From Pseudomonadota bacterium (GTDB taxonomy: Bacteria > Chloroflexota > UBA6077 > JAJPGT01), in NCBI GenBank assembly GCA_021325655.1, contig JAJPGT010000023.1:1-64000 (forward strand): a stretch of DNA of 64,000 nt, in the 5' to 3' direction. Within the stretch, counting starts at the first letter, position 1. Each line of letters opens with the position of its first letter. The notes under the pieces were generated by a model. It saw only the letters and a list, made by a program, of their open reading frames with translations. It had not been told where the DNA came from and did not search any database. Of this stretch, positions 49,994-58,665 are shown one piece after another. The position numbers and the translations under genes were made by a program.

Positions 49994-51313
49994 ATGGCCT
50001 TTGTTCTCCCCTTGATCGCCCGCCGGCTGGCGGCGCGCCGGCCGCCGGTGCGCGTCCGGCCCTGGCCAGCCCGGCCGCGGGGCTGGTCGCTCCGCCGCGT
50101 GCTCGGCGTCCTCGGCCCGGGGTTGATCGCCGCCGCGGCTGGCAACGACGCGGGCGGGATCGCCACCTACGCCTCGGTCGGGGCCGAGTTCGGCACCGCG
50201 CTGCTTTGGGCGCTGCTGCTGATCACGCTGAGCCTGGCGGTCGTCCAGGAGATGGCGGCTCGCATGGGCGCCGTCACCGGCAAGGGGCTGGCCGAGCTTA
50301 TCCGGGAGGAGTTCGGCGTTCGCTGGGCCACCCTGGCGATGCTGACGCTGCTGGTTGCCAACGGCGGCACCACGATCGCTGAGTTCGCCGGCATCGCCGC
50401 CGCGGCGGAGCTGTTCGGGATCAGCAAGTACCTGGCAGTGCCTATCGCCACCGCGCTGGTCTGGTGGGTGGTGGTGGGTCCGTCCTATCGCGCCGCCGAG
50501 CGGGTATTCCTGGCGCTCTCCGCGGTGTTCCTCACCTACATCCTGGCAGCGTTCCTGGCTCGGCCAGACTGGGCGGCTGTCGGCTGGTCGCTGGTCACTC
50601 CGACCTTCCATCTCCAGCCGGATTTCCTGATGGCGTTCATCACCCTGGTGGGGACGACGATCACCCCCTACATGCAGTTCTTTCAGCAGTCCGCGGTGGT
50701 GGACAAGGCGGTGCGCATGGACGAGTATCCCCGAGAGCGGGTGGATGTGCTGCTAGGGGTGCTGTACAGCAACCTGGTGGCCGGGTTCATCATCGTCGCG
50801 ACCGCGACGACGCTCTTTCCGGCCGGGATCACGGTAACGAGCGCGAGCGACGCGGCGCGGGCGCTGGCGCCGCTGGCGGGCCAGTACGCTGCGGCACTGT
50901 TCGGCGCCGGGCTGCTCGGCGCCTCACTCCTGGCGGCGAGCGTGCTGCCGCTGTCGACCGCCTATGCCATCTGCGGCGCGTTCGGCTGGGAGCGGAGCGT
51001 CTCCAGCGGGTTCCAGCGCGCCCGCGTGTTCAACGGGCTCTACACCGCGCTGGTCCTGCTCGGGGCGCTGGTGGCGCTTGTGCCAGGGCTCCCGCTCATC
51101 GGCGCGATCATCGCCAGCCAGTTCCTGGATGGGCTGCTGCTACCGATCGTGCTGCTGTTCATGTTGCGACTGGTGAACCGGCCGAGCGTCATGGGCCGCT
51201 ATACCAATGGCCTGGTGCTGAACCTGATCGCCTGGGCGACGACGCTGCTGCTGATCGCGCTGTCGCTGGCGCTGCTTGCGAGCACGCTGTGGCCCGGGCT
51301 GCTGGGCGGCTGA
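49994..51313 (+). CDS. Nramp-related divalent metal transporter with altered metal site
   Basis: A 439-residue protein with about eleven helices in the Nramp (LeuT-like) fold. The first unwound helix reads GLIAAAAGNDAGGIATYASV where classical Nramp has DPGN, and helix 6 reads TTITPYMQFFQQSAVVD in place of the MPHN motif. The Met that favours Mn and Fe is therefore missing, as in Nramp-related magnesium transporters and other divergent clades. A Mg- or other ion-transport role is inference. Basic N-terminal tail of about 30 residues. Confidence 0.88.
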   Translation: MAFVLPLIARRLAARRPPVRVRPWPARPRGWSLRRVLGVLGPGLIAAAAGNDAGGIATYASVGAEFGTALLWALLLITLSLAVVQEMAARMGAVTGKGLAELIREEFGVRWATLAMLTLLVANGGTTIAEFAGIAAAAELFGISKYLAVPIATALVWWVVVGPSYRAAERVFLALSAVFLTYILAAFLARPDWAAVGWSLVTPTFHLQPDFLMAFITLVGTTITPYMQFFQQSAVVDKAVRMDEYPRERVDVLLGVLYSNLVAGFIIVATATTLFPAGITVTSASDAARALAPLAGQYAAALFGAGLLGASLLAASVLPLSTAYAICGAFGWERSVSSGFQRARVFNGLYTALVLLGALVALVPGLPLIGAIIASQFLDGLLLPIVLLFMLRLVNRPSVMGRYTNGLVLNLIAWATTLLLIALSLALLASTLWPGLLGG

Positions 51314-51452
51314 GGCCAAAACCCCTCTTCGGCTGCGGTGGCCAGGCAGGTCCCGCGCGGCCTTCTCCACGTCGCCGCGGCTAGGCAGGGCATACTGCTT
51401 CTGCTGCGCATCCCTCGCGCCTGGCTCTGCAACCCCGGGAGGCTGAACGACG

Positions 51453-52466
51453 ATGAAAGGCTCGTCTGTACCGCGCATGCGCGCGGTGCGCTACCGGGGG
51501 CCGCGGCAGGTGGCGCTGCTCCAGGTCTCGCGGCCACAGCCGGGTCCGGGCGAGGTGCTGCTGCGGGTGCGCGCGGCCGGGATCTGCGGCAGCGACCTGC
51601 ACTGGTACCGGGGCGAGTGGGAGCAGCTACCGACGACGCCGGGGCACGAGGTGGGAGCCGTGGTGGCGGCACTGGGCGAAGGGGTGAGCAGCCTGGCGAT
51701 CGGGCAGCCGGTCTGCCTGGAGCCGCTGGTGCGCTGCGGCCGGTGTCCCCAGTGCCGGGACGGCGCTTACAACTACTGCGAGCGGTTCACCCTGCTGGGC
51801 GGCATCCGCAACGGCGGGATGGCGGACTACGTCGTCGCGCCGGCCTACGCGGTCTACCCGCTGCCGCCCGAGGTGCCGCCTGAGCAGGGCAGCCTGGTCG
51901 AGCCGCTGGCGGTGGCGACCCACGCGCTGCGCCAGGCGCCGCCGGTTCCGGGCGAGGCGGTGCTGGTCATCGGGGCCGGGACGATCGGGCTCGCGGCTAC
52001 CACGGTGGCCCACGACCTGGGCGCGCGGGTGAGCGTGATCGCGCGGCATCCCCACCAGGCGAGGGTGGCGCAGGCGCTGGGCGCCGAACACCTGGCTGCC
52101 CCCGGCGACGCCGTCCCGTTGGACCACTTCTCGGTCGTGGTCGAGACAGCGGGGACGGATCAGGCGCTGGCGCTGGCGACGAGCGCCTGCCGGCGGCGCG
52201 GGGCGATCCTCACGCTCGCCTCCGCCCCGGTGTCGTTCGACCTCACCCCGGTGGTACTCAAGGGGCTGCGGCTGCTCGGGAGCGTCTGCTACTGCGCCCA
52301 CGGCGGCGAGCCGGATTTCGCCCGTGCCATGGCGCTGCTCGCCCGGCGTCCGGAGCTGGCGCGTCTGCTCATTACCCATCGCTTCCCGCTGGAGCAAGCG
52401 GCGGAGGCGTTTGCCATCGCCGACGACAAGCGCGCCGGAGGCATCAAGGTGGTGCTTGAGCCCTGA
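51453..52466 (+). CDS. Zinc-dependent alcohol/polyol dehydrogenase (MDR family)
   Basis: A 337-residue medium-chain dehydrogenase. The catalytic zinc site is CGSDLHWYRGEWEQLPTTPG followed by HE; the structural zinc site has four Cys in CGRCPQCRDGAYNYC. The NAD-binding Rossmann motif is VLVIGAGTIGLAAT. It resembles sorbitol, threonine or glucose dehydrogenases; substrate unknown. ATG 51453 follows GGGAGG; the next in-frame ATG (51477) is also possible. Converges on the HlyC/CorC-like gene with 11 bp between stops. Confidence 0.9.
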   Translation: MKGSSVPRMRAVRYRGPRQVALLQVSRPQPGPGEVLLRVRAAGICGSDLHWYRGEWEQLPTTPGHEVGAVVAALGEGVSSLAIGQPVCLEPLVRCGRCPQCRDGAYNYCERFTLLGGIRNGGMADYVVAPAYAVYPLPPEVPPEQGSLVEPLAVATHALRQAPPVPGEAVLVIGAGTIGLAATTVAHDLGARVSVIARHPHQARVAQALGAEHLAAPGDAVPLDHFSVVVETAGTDQALALATSACRRRGAILTLASAPVSFDLTPVVLKGLRLLGSVCYCAHGGEPDFARAMALLARRPELARLLITHRFPLEQAAEAFAIADDKRAGGIKVVLEP

Positions 52467-52477
52467 CGGACAGGCCG

Positions 52478-53881
52478 TTACGGCGCGGTGGGGCGCTGGC
52501 GGCTGGTCTCCTCGGCGTCGTGGGCGTCGCCATTCCCCGAGCGGTCGTCGTGTTCTGGCTCGGGGGCGGGCGGCCAGATCCGCAGTTCAGCCACGCGCCG
52601 GCCGTCCAGCCGCTCCACCCGGGCGCGCCACCCTTCGCCCAACTCGAACTCGTCGCCGGGGACCGCCATCCGCCCCAGCCGCGCCAGCGCCAGCCCCCCC
52701 AGCGTGTCCACTTCGCTGCTGTCCAGGTGCGTTCCCTCGCGCTCGTTGAAGTCGTCCACCAACATCAAGCCGTCTGCCAGGACGCTGCCGTCGGGGAGGG
52801 TTCTCAGGCTGGGCGTCTCCGCCACGTACTCGTCGCCCACGTCGCCAACGATGCGCTCCACCAGGTCCTTCAGAGTCACGATCCCGTCCGTGCCCCCGTA
52901 CTCGTCCAGTACCACCGCCAGCGGCGCACGGGTCTTCTTCATCCGCGCCAGCACCTCCAGCGCCGGCAGCGTGCTGGGGACAAACAGCGGCTCGCGCATC
53001 AGCCGGCGCAGCTCCACCGTGCCGCGGCGGCGCGGGGTGGCAATCACGTTCAGCAGGTCCTTGACCAGCAGCACTCCCACCACGTTGTCCAGCGAGCCTT
53101 CGTAGACGGGAAAGCGGCTGTAGCGGTGGCGGAGCGCAACGTCGAGTGCCTGCTCGAGCGTCGCCTCCACCGGAATGGCGGTCACCTCGGTGCGGGGCAC
53201 CATCACCTCTGCCGCGGTCAGGTCGCCGAAGCCGAAGACCCGGTCGAGGATCTCGCGTTCGCCCGGCTCGATCGCGCCAGCGCGCTCACTGCGGGCAAAG
53301 ATCAGCCGCAGCTCCTCCGGGGAATGGACCGCTGCCTCCTCGGAGCGGTACTCGAGCCCGAGCAGGCGGAGCACGAACGAGGTGCCCAGGTACAGCACAA
53401 GGATGAACGGCCGGGCGAGGCGGGTGAGCGCATCGATCGGGCGGATGGTGAACAGAATGATGCCCTCAGCACGCTGGAGCGCGATCATCTTGGGCACCAG
53501 TTCGCCTAGCATGACGTGGAGATAGGTGATGAGGATGAGCGCGACGATGGCGGAGACGGTGTGCGCCACGGCGGATGCCCATGGTTCGGGCAGCGCCGCC
53601 TGAAGCCCCCGGAGCAGGATCAGCGCCAGCGTCTCCTCGCCGATCCAGCCGAGCAGCAGGCTACAGACGGTGACGCCCACCTGCACCGTGGCGATGAACT
53701 GGCTCGGATTCTCGCGCGCCCGCCGCACCAGCAGCGCCACCCGGCTCCCGCGGCTCGCGAGCTGATCGATGCGGGTAGGCCGGACAGAGACGAGGGCGAA
53801 CTCCGAGGCGACGAAGAACCCGTTGGCCAGGACCAGGACCAGGACGAGCCCGAGCCGCCAGAGGATGTCGAACGCGCTCAC
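52478..53881 (-). CDS. Hemolysin/CorC-family membrane protein (DUF21-CBS-CorC)
   Basis: A 467-residue protein of the CNNM/CorC group. The N-terminal DUF21 region has four helices (GLVLVLVLANGFFVASEFAL, VTVCSLLLGWIGEETLALIL, VSAIVALILITYLHVMLGEL and one near residue 150). Two CBS motifs follow (TAAEVMVPRTEVTAIPVE..., VPSTLPALEVLARM...), then the CorC_HlyC FAD-like domain (LADGLMLVDDFNEREGTHL). Such proteins are linked to magnesium or other cation efflux. GTG start 53881. The 'hemolysin' name is historical. Confidence 0.92.
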   Translation of the reverse strand: MSAFDILWRLGLVLVLVLANGFFVASEFALVSVRPTRIDQLASRGSRVALLVRRARENPSQFIATVQVGVTVCSLLLGWIGEETLALILLRGLQAALPEPWASAVAHTVSAIVALILITYLHVMLGELVPKMIALQRAEGIILFTIRPIDALTRLARPFILVLYLGTSFVLRLLGLEYRSEEAAVHSPEELRLIFARSERAGAIEPGEREILDRVFGFGDLTAAEVMVPRTEVTAIPVEATLEQALDVALRHRYSRFPVYEGSLDNVVGVLLVKDLLNVIATPRRRGTVELRRLMREPLFVPSTLPALEVLARMKKTRAPLAVVLDEYGGTDGIVTLKDLVERIVGDVGDEYVAETPSLRTLPDGSVLADGLMLVDDFNEREGTHLDSSEVDTLGGLALARLGRMAVPGDEFELGEGWRARVERLDGRRVAELRIWPPAPEPEHDDRSGNGDAHDAEETSRQRPTAP

Positions 53882-53971
53882 CAGCGCCCCACTCTCCTCA
53901 ACGCGCCTGGATCATGTGTGGCGCCGCTCCCCGAGCCTACGCTGCCGTCGAACCGCCCGGCGCATTCCAGG

Positions 53972-55156
53972 TCAGGGCTGTTTCAGGCGCTGGTCGAGCA
54001 GACTCCGCGCCAACCGGGTGAACACCGGGGCCCGCGCGGCCAGCTCGTCGAGCGCCTGAAGCTCCGTGCGCCCCTGGGCCACGAGCGCCCGGCCTTCCTG
54101 GCGTACCACCCGGCCCAGCTCTTTCATCAACTCACCGTAGAGCCGCTCCCAGCGGCGGCGCTCAGCCGGGTCCTCCCCTCGGCCCCGGGCCGCCAGGTCG
54201 GCACGGTAGCGCGCGTAGGGGTAGGCCTGGCGCTCCACCTGGCGCAGGCGCTCTGCCAGCTCGGAGCGGGCGATCAGCGCGCGGTCCAGGTAGGCCACCA
54301 CATCCCCCGTCGTCCGCAGCCCGCGCTCGCGCTTGAGCACCGCCAGAGCCGCCGGGCCGTCGAGCTCCGGCAGCTCCTCGGCAAACAGCCCGGCGCGCAG
54401 CTTGCGGAGCGCGCCCAGCACGCCCGCCCCCAGCCGATAGTAGTGTTCCGCCGTCTCCAGGCGAGTCAGCAGCGCCCCGTCCTGGCGCGCCAGAGCTTGG
54501 GCCACCTCCCAGCCGGGGAGGGGTGGGAAGAACTCCTGGGCGTCGACCTGGCAGAGCACCACCAGCTCGTGGGGCAGCGGCCCGCGCGGCTGGAGCTGGA
54601 CCTGGTTGTCCTGGTGCGCCGGCGCCAGAAAGATTCCCTGCTGGTAGAGGCGTGGCGCATCCGGCGGGGCGCCGCTGGCGGCGATGGCGCGATCGAGCGC
54701 GGCCTGAAGGAGGGGGGGTGGCGGACTCAGCAGTGCCTCCAGTACCTCGGTCCCCACCTGGCGCGGCTCAGCGGTCTCCAGCGTCCACTTGAAGTCCACC
54801 GGCTCTAGCACCACCTGGCCGTCCATCAGCCCGATCAGGAGCGCATCGGCATGGGACTTTCCGTGGCGATGCACCGCATCCGCGAGCTCGGGGGTCTCGG
54901 TGATGATCACCGCCTGCACCGGCACGTACGGCGCGCCGTCTGGGCCGGCGCGCGGCTGCCCGAGCACCTCGGCGCGCAGCGCCCGTGCCCCTAGCGCTTC
55001 CCAGCGTCGCCCGATCGCCTCGCTCGCCCCGCCCCAGTCGCCGATCCGCCAGAGCTGGCGCCCCTCGAGCGGCGAACGGGGCGAGATCGGCCGCCGCTGG
55101 GGCCTGGATGGGCCTGGCGCCGGCCGCGGCGTCGTGGGAGCGCCCCGCTCCCTCAC
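53972..55156 (-). CDS. Uncharacterised protein with possible PD-(D/E)XK nuclease site
   Basis: A 394-residue protein I cannot assign to a named family. A Pro/Arg-rich N-terminus precedes an alpha/beta part with KSHADALLIGLMDGQVVLEP then VDFKWTLETAEPRQVGTEVL (residues 100-140). Asp104, Asp121, Lys123 and Gln133 are spaced like the D...(D/E)xK...Q of PD-(D/E)XK nucleases. The rest is helical, with basic, Arg-rich stretches near 300-370. The GTG start overlaps the stop of the SRPBCC gene (GTGA), so they are coupled. The nuclease reading is inference. Confidence 0.6.
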   Translation of the reverse strand: MRERGAPTTPRPAPGPSRPQRRPISPRSPLEGRQLWRIGDWGGASEAIGRRWEALGARALRAEVLGQPRAGPDGAPYVPVQAVIITETPELADAVHRHGKSHADALLIGLMDGQVVLEPVDFKWTLETAEPRQVGTEVLEALLSPPPPLLQAALDRAIAASGAPPDAPRLYQQGIFLAPAHQDNQVQLQPRGPLPHELVVLCQVDAQEFFPPLPGWEVAQALARQDGALLTRLETAEHYYRLGAGVLGALRKLRAGLFAEELPELDGPAALAVLKRERGLRTTGDVVAYLDRALIARSELAERLRQVERQAYPYARYRADLAARGRGEDPAERRRWERLYGELMKELGRVVRQEGRALVAQGRTELQALDELAARAPVFTRLARSLLDQRLKQP

Positions 55157-55617
55157 TCGTCCGCCTCGCGCAGGTCTGGCCCGCCGCCCAGCACGGACTT
55201 GAGATTCTTCAGATAGCCGGCCCAGGCGCGCGCACTGGCCACGTACAGCTCGTCCCAGTCGCCCCCGCGACCAAAGCCGTAGTGCTCTAGCTCCACCAGC
55301 GTGCTCTCGCCCCGCGCATGGAACAGCACCACCACCCAGGTTTCCGGGAAGGCGCCGCTGGGATCGGACCAGGAGGAGCGCAGCACCCGCTCGTGGGTCC
55401 GCTGCACTACGCGGCAGGCAACAGCCACGTCGCCCCAGCCCAGGCGTAGCTCGTCGCCCTCGATGCTCGCCTGCCGCGACAGCCAGCGCACGAGCAGCTC
55501 GGGCTCGGTGAAGGCGCGCCAGACCGCTTCCCGCGGCGCCGGCACCGTCACCCGAAACTCGAGCGGCGGCCAGGTCCGCTCGCTGCCGCCAGCTCCGCGC
55601 TCTGCCACCTCACGCAT
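55153..55617 (-). CDS. SRPBCC (AHSA1-like) domain protein
   Basis: A 154-residue START-like protein. Hallmarks are FRVTVPAPREAVWRAFTEPE LLVRWL (read with a gap), a beta-rich middle (WSDPSGAFPETWVVVLFHAR), and the C-terminal helix VASARAWAGYLKNLKSVL. The family binds hydrophobic ligands or Hsp90; function here unknown. A TACACT -10 lies only about 10 bases before the start, implying a very short leader. Translationally coupled to the unknown protein downstream. Confidence 0.88.
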   Translation of the reverse strand: MREVAERGAGGSERTWPPLEFRVTVPAPREAVWRAFTEPELLVRWLSRQASIEGDELRLGWGDVAVACRVVQRTHERVLRSSWSDPSGAFPETWVVVLFHARGESTLVELEHYGFGRGGDWDELYVASARAWAGYLKNLKSVLGGGPDLREADE

Positions 55618-55798
55618 CTTTCGTCAGTGTACCCCAACGCGCCCCACAGGGAGAGCCGCAGCGTACAGGGCAGCACCTCACCACGCGGCGGGAACACCGG
55701 CGCGGACGAGCGCCAGCCGCGCGGTGCTCCGGCCTCCTCGGTCCCGCGTGGTGCACCGAGACGGACGCTGGGAAGGGAGCACTCTGCCGCTGGCTGCG

Positions 55799-56005
55799 TC
55801 AGTCCAATCCGATGAACGGAGAGCAGCCGCGGCACTCCTCGGGCGGCTCATCCCCGGGATCGGGTGCGCCGCGCTCGATCATGTACTGGCGGAACCGCTG
55901 CCAATTCGTATGATCTCGACCGCCGAGTACCCGGATGAACTGCCACTCCTGGTAGAGCTCCCGCAGGCTGGGCGTCTTGACGCTGCTGTCGCCGCGTTGG
56001 GCCAT
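55799..56005 (-). CDS. Small hypothetical protein with CxxC motif
   Basis: A 68-residue protein with a good ribosome site (GAGGAGTAGGAG before ATG). It has an aromatic helix (LRELYQEWQFIRVLGG), NWQRFRQYMIERG, then an acidic stretch ending CRGCSPFIGLD. The two Cys could bind metal in a dimer. I recognise no family. It is divergent from citrate synthase with a 22-bp palindrome between. Confidence 0.6.
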   Translation of the reverse strand: MAQRGDSSVKTPSLRELYQEWQFIRVLGGRDHTNWQRFRQYMIERGAPDPGDEPPEECRGCSPFIGLD

Positions 56006-56035
56006 GCTCCTACTCCTCGTCGAGTCACTCCATAC

Positions 56036-56057
56036 GGGCGCTCACCGGTGAGCGCCC
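56036..56057. promoter_or_regulatory. 22-bp perfect palindrome upstream of small gene and citrate synthase
   Basis: The half-site GGGCGCTCACC is mirrored exactly. It lies 31 bp before the minus-strand 68-residue gene, in the divergent region shared with citrate synthase. Could be an operator or a leader hairpin. A related TTCACCGGTGAG occurs at 58601, upstream of the phosphate genes. Confidence 0.45.
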
Positions 56058-56177
56058 CGCACACGCGGATCGGTCGGCCTCTAGTGTGCAGCCGCCGTGC
56101 CCAGTTGACAAGAGGCATGCCCCCGTGCAGCCGCGCTGGCGGCTGCTCGCCGGTGCCGGGCTGCTGGCCACTCGCAG

Positions 56178-56183
56178 TACAAT
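56178..56183 (+). promoter_or_regulatory. -10 element of citrate synthase gene
   Basis: TACAAT at 56178-56183, about 80 bp ahead of the start codon. No clear -35 lies at the standard distance. Confidence 0.4.
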
Positions 56184-56261
56184 AGCGGCCAGCGGGATGG
56201 TGGAACGGCGCCTGCTACCTTCTCCTTGCTCGGGGCAACACGCTCGCTTCTGGAGGAGTGT

Positions 56262-57383
56262 ATGGCACCCACGGCGGCCGGGCTGGAAGACGTCGTCGTC
56301 GGCACTTCGCGTATCTCCGACGTGAATGGCCTCGAGGGCCGGCTCATTTACCGCGGCTACGACATCCACGACCTGGCCCAGTACTCGACGTTCGAGGAGG
56401 TCGTCTACCTGCTCTGGAACGGTGCCCTGCCCAGCCGGGCGCAGCTCCAGGAGCTGGACCGCGCGCTCCGGGGTGAACGGGCGCTGTCCGCGCGCGAGAT
56501 CGCGCTGATCCGTGACGCTCTGGCCGACGCGCACCCGATGGAGGCGTTGCGCACCGCGGTGTCGGCGCTGTCGGCCAGCGACCCGCAGGCGGATGACATC
56601 AGCCCGGCCGGCCTCTGTCGGATCGCCACCCGGCTGACGGCGAAGTTCCCGACGATCGTCGCCACCTACCACCGCGCGCGGAGCGGGCAGGAGCCGCTGG
56701 CGCCGCGGGACGACCTGAGCCACGCGGCGAACTTCCTGTATCTGCTGACCGGCCAGGAGCCGGATGCCCTGGCCGCGCGGGCTCTGGACGTGAGCCTGAT
56801 CCTGCACGCCGACCACGAGCTGAACGCCTCCACGTTTGCTGCCCGGGTGACGATCTCCACCCTGTCCGATATGTACTCGGCGATCGTCTCCGCCATCGGC
56901 ACGCTCAAAGGGCCGCTGCACGGCGGGGCGAACGTGGACGTGATGAACATGCTCCGCGCCATCGGCGAGCCGGGCCGGGCCGAGGCGTACATCAAAGCGC
57001 AGCTCGCGCAGAAGAAGAAGATCCCTGGCTTCGGGCACCGGGTCTACAAGGTGGAGGATCCGCGGGCGCGGCACCTGCAGGCGCTGGCACGCGAGCTAGG
57101 GGCGCGCAGCGGCGAGCCGAAGTGGCTGGAGATCTCGGAGCAAGTGCGCCAGGTGGTCTGGGCAGAGAAACGGCTCAACCCGAACGTCGACTTCTACTCC
57201 GCCTCGGCCCACCACGCGCTGGGCATCCCGTCCGATCTGTTTACCCCGGTGTTCGCAATCAGCCGCGTCTCTGGCTGGACGGCGCACGTGATGGAGCAGC
57301 TGGCCGACAATCGCCTGATCCGGCCGCGAGCACAGTACGTGGGGGATCGAAACCTGCCGTATATTCCGATCGACCAGCGGTAG
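56262..57383 (+). CDS. Citrate synthase (type II-like short form)
   Basis: A 373-residue enzyme, the length of Gram-positive and archaeal-type citrate synthases. Active-site residues are seen: His in LHADHELNAS, His in GPLHGGANVDVMNM, the GFGHRVYKVEDPRA loop and Asp in NPNVDFYSASAHHALG. It condenses oxaloacetate and acetyl-CoA; 2-methylcitrate synthase activity cannot be excluded, since this subgroup often takes propionyl-CoA as well. ATG 56262 follows GGAGGAG. Monocistronic. Confidence 0.93.
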   Translation: MAPTAAGLEDVVVGTSRISDVNGLEGRLIYRGYDIHDLAQYSTFEEVVYLLWNGALPSRAQLQELDRALRGERALSAREIALIRDALADAHPMEALRTAVSALSASDPQADDISPAGLCRIATRLTAKFPTIVATYHRARSGQEPLAPRDDLSHAANFLYLLTGQEPDALAARALDVSLILHADHELNASTFAARVTISTLSDMYSAIVSAIGTLKGPLHGGANVDVMNMLRAIGEPGRAEAYIKAQLAQKKKIPGFGHRVYKVEDPRARHLQALARELGARSGEPKWLEISEQVRQVVWAEKRLNPNVDFYSASAHHALGIPSDLFTPVFAISRVSGWTAHVMEQLADNRLIRPRAQYVGDRNLPYIPIDQR

Positions 57384-57458
57384 CGTTCGCCGTCTGAGAG
57401 TGCGGCCGGTGTCGCCGCGCAGGACAGACAGAGCGGTGAACGGACCCGTGGGGGGCGT

Positions 57459-58523
57459 ATGTCTGGTAGCCACGAACACGCCCACGCCGATACGGCGATG
57501 CTGGCCACCGAGCGCGGCGTCTGGGCCGTCAAGCTCTCCATCGCCGGGCTGTTCCTCACCGCCTTGATCCAGCTCGTCGTGGTGCTGTTCAGTGGCAGCG
57601 CCGCGCTGCTGGCCGACACGCTGCACAACTTCGCCGACGCCGCCACTGGCATCCCGCTGCTGATCGCCTTCGGGCTGAGCCGGCGGATCGCCAACCGCCG
57701 CTACACCTATGGCTACCACCGCGCCGAGGACCTGGCCGGCATCGTTATCCTGCTGGTTATCCTCGCCAGCGCTGCCATCTCCACCTGGGAGTCGTACCAG
57801 AAGCTCATCCATCTGCAGCCGCCGCAGCATATGCTTGTCGCCATGGCGGCGGCGCTGGTCGGCTTTCTGGGCAACGAAGGGGTCGCTCGGCTCCGGATTC
57901 GTGTGGGACGGGAGATCGGCTCCGCGGCGCTAGTGGCCGACGGCCATCACGCCCGCAGCGACAGCTTGACCTCGCTCGGGGCGCTGCTGGGCATCCTGGG
58001 CGCCTACCTGGGCTTTCCGATCGCTGATCCGCTGGTCGGGCTCATCATCTCGGCGCTGATCTTGCTCATCGTGGTGCGCGAAGCCGGCCCGCCGGTGCTG
58101 GCGCGGCTGATGGACGCGATGGAGCCCGAGGTAATCGAGAGCCTAGAACGCCGAGCGCTGGCGGTGCCCGGCGTCGTCCGGGTTCACACGGTCCGCGCCC
58201 GCTGGCTGGGCCACCAGATCCGCGCCGAGCTGGAGGTGGACGTCGACGGCAGGCTCACCGTCGCTGCCGGCCACCAGATCGGCGAGCAGGTGCGCCACAC
58301 GCTGCTACACGACGTGGATCGCCTGGCGGAGGTCATCGTCCACGTCGACCCGGCAGAGGACCACCAGGCGCACCAGCTCACCGCGCATCACTTCGATGGC
58401 AGCGGCTATGGGGATGGGCACGATCACGACGATCACGGGGATTACGACGAGCAGCCTGGCCATCACGACCATGATCATCAGCACGAGCACGAGCGCGCGG
58501 AACAGCATCCGCACTCCCACTGA
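57459..58523 (+). CDS. Cation diffusion facilitator with His-rich tail
   Basis: A 354-residue CDF metal exporter. Helix 2 holds the HNFAD metal site and helix 5 has GHHARSDSLTSLG; a cytoplasmic ferredoxin-like domain follows (about 210-310). The last 50 residues are packed with His and Asp (GHDHDDHGDYDEQPGHHDHD), and the N-terminus SHEHAHAD adds more. Such tails bind zinc, nickel or cobalt; the family exports Zn, Co, Fe or Mn by proton exchange. The stop codon forms the first bases of a long hairpin. Confidence 0.92.
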   Translation: MSGSHEHAHADTAMLATERGVWAVKLSIAGLFLTALIQLVVVLFSGSAALLADTLHNFADAATGIPLLIAFGLSRRIANRRYTYGYHRAEDLAGIVILLVILASAAISTWESYQKLIHLQPPQHMLVAMAAALVGFLGNEGVARLRIRVGREIGSAALVADGHHARSDSLTSLGALLGILGAYLGFPIADPLVGLIISALILLIVVREAGPPVLARLMDAMEPEVIESLERRALAVPGVVRVHTVRARWLGHQIRAELEVDVDGRLTVAAGHQIGEQVRHTLLHDVDRLAEVIVHVDPAEDHQAHQLTAHHFDGSGYGDGHDHDDHGDYDEQPGHHDHDHQHEHERAEQHPHSH

Positions 58524-58572
58524 CGTGGGAACCGGCCGCACTCCATGGTGGGAGTGCGGCCGGTTCCCACGT
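58523..58572 (+). terminator. Long perfect hairpin at CDF stop codon
   Basis: A 22-bp perfect stem (arm begins ACGTGGGAACCGGCCG) with a six-base loop starts at the last base of the stop codon. Only CCGCCTGCTATT follows, so there is no U-tract. It should strongly fold and end or protect the mRNA. Confidence 0.7.
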
Positions 58573-58665
58573 CCGCCTGCTATTAACTTCGTGTGAGCGG
58601 TTCACCGGTGAGGGTGGCTGGCGCCAGGCCACCGGGCAGGCCGCGCTGAGAAGGAAGAGGCCGCG

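Noticed and set aside
58378-58541. Minus-strand frame rich in Val/Met/Ile opposite the CDF tail, resembling a membrane peptide
   Set aside because: It is the complement of the His/Asp repeat codons (CAC/GAC give GTG/GTC), so the hydrophobic look is an artefact.
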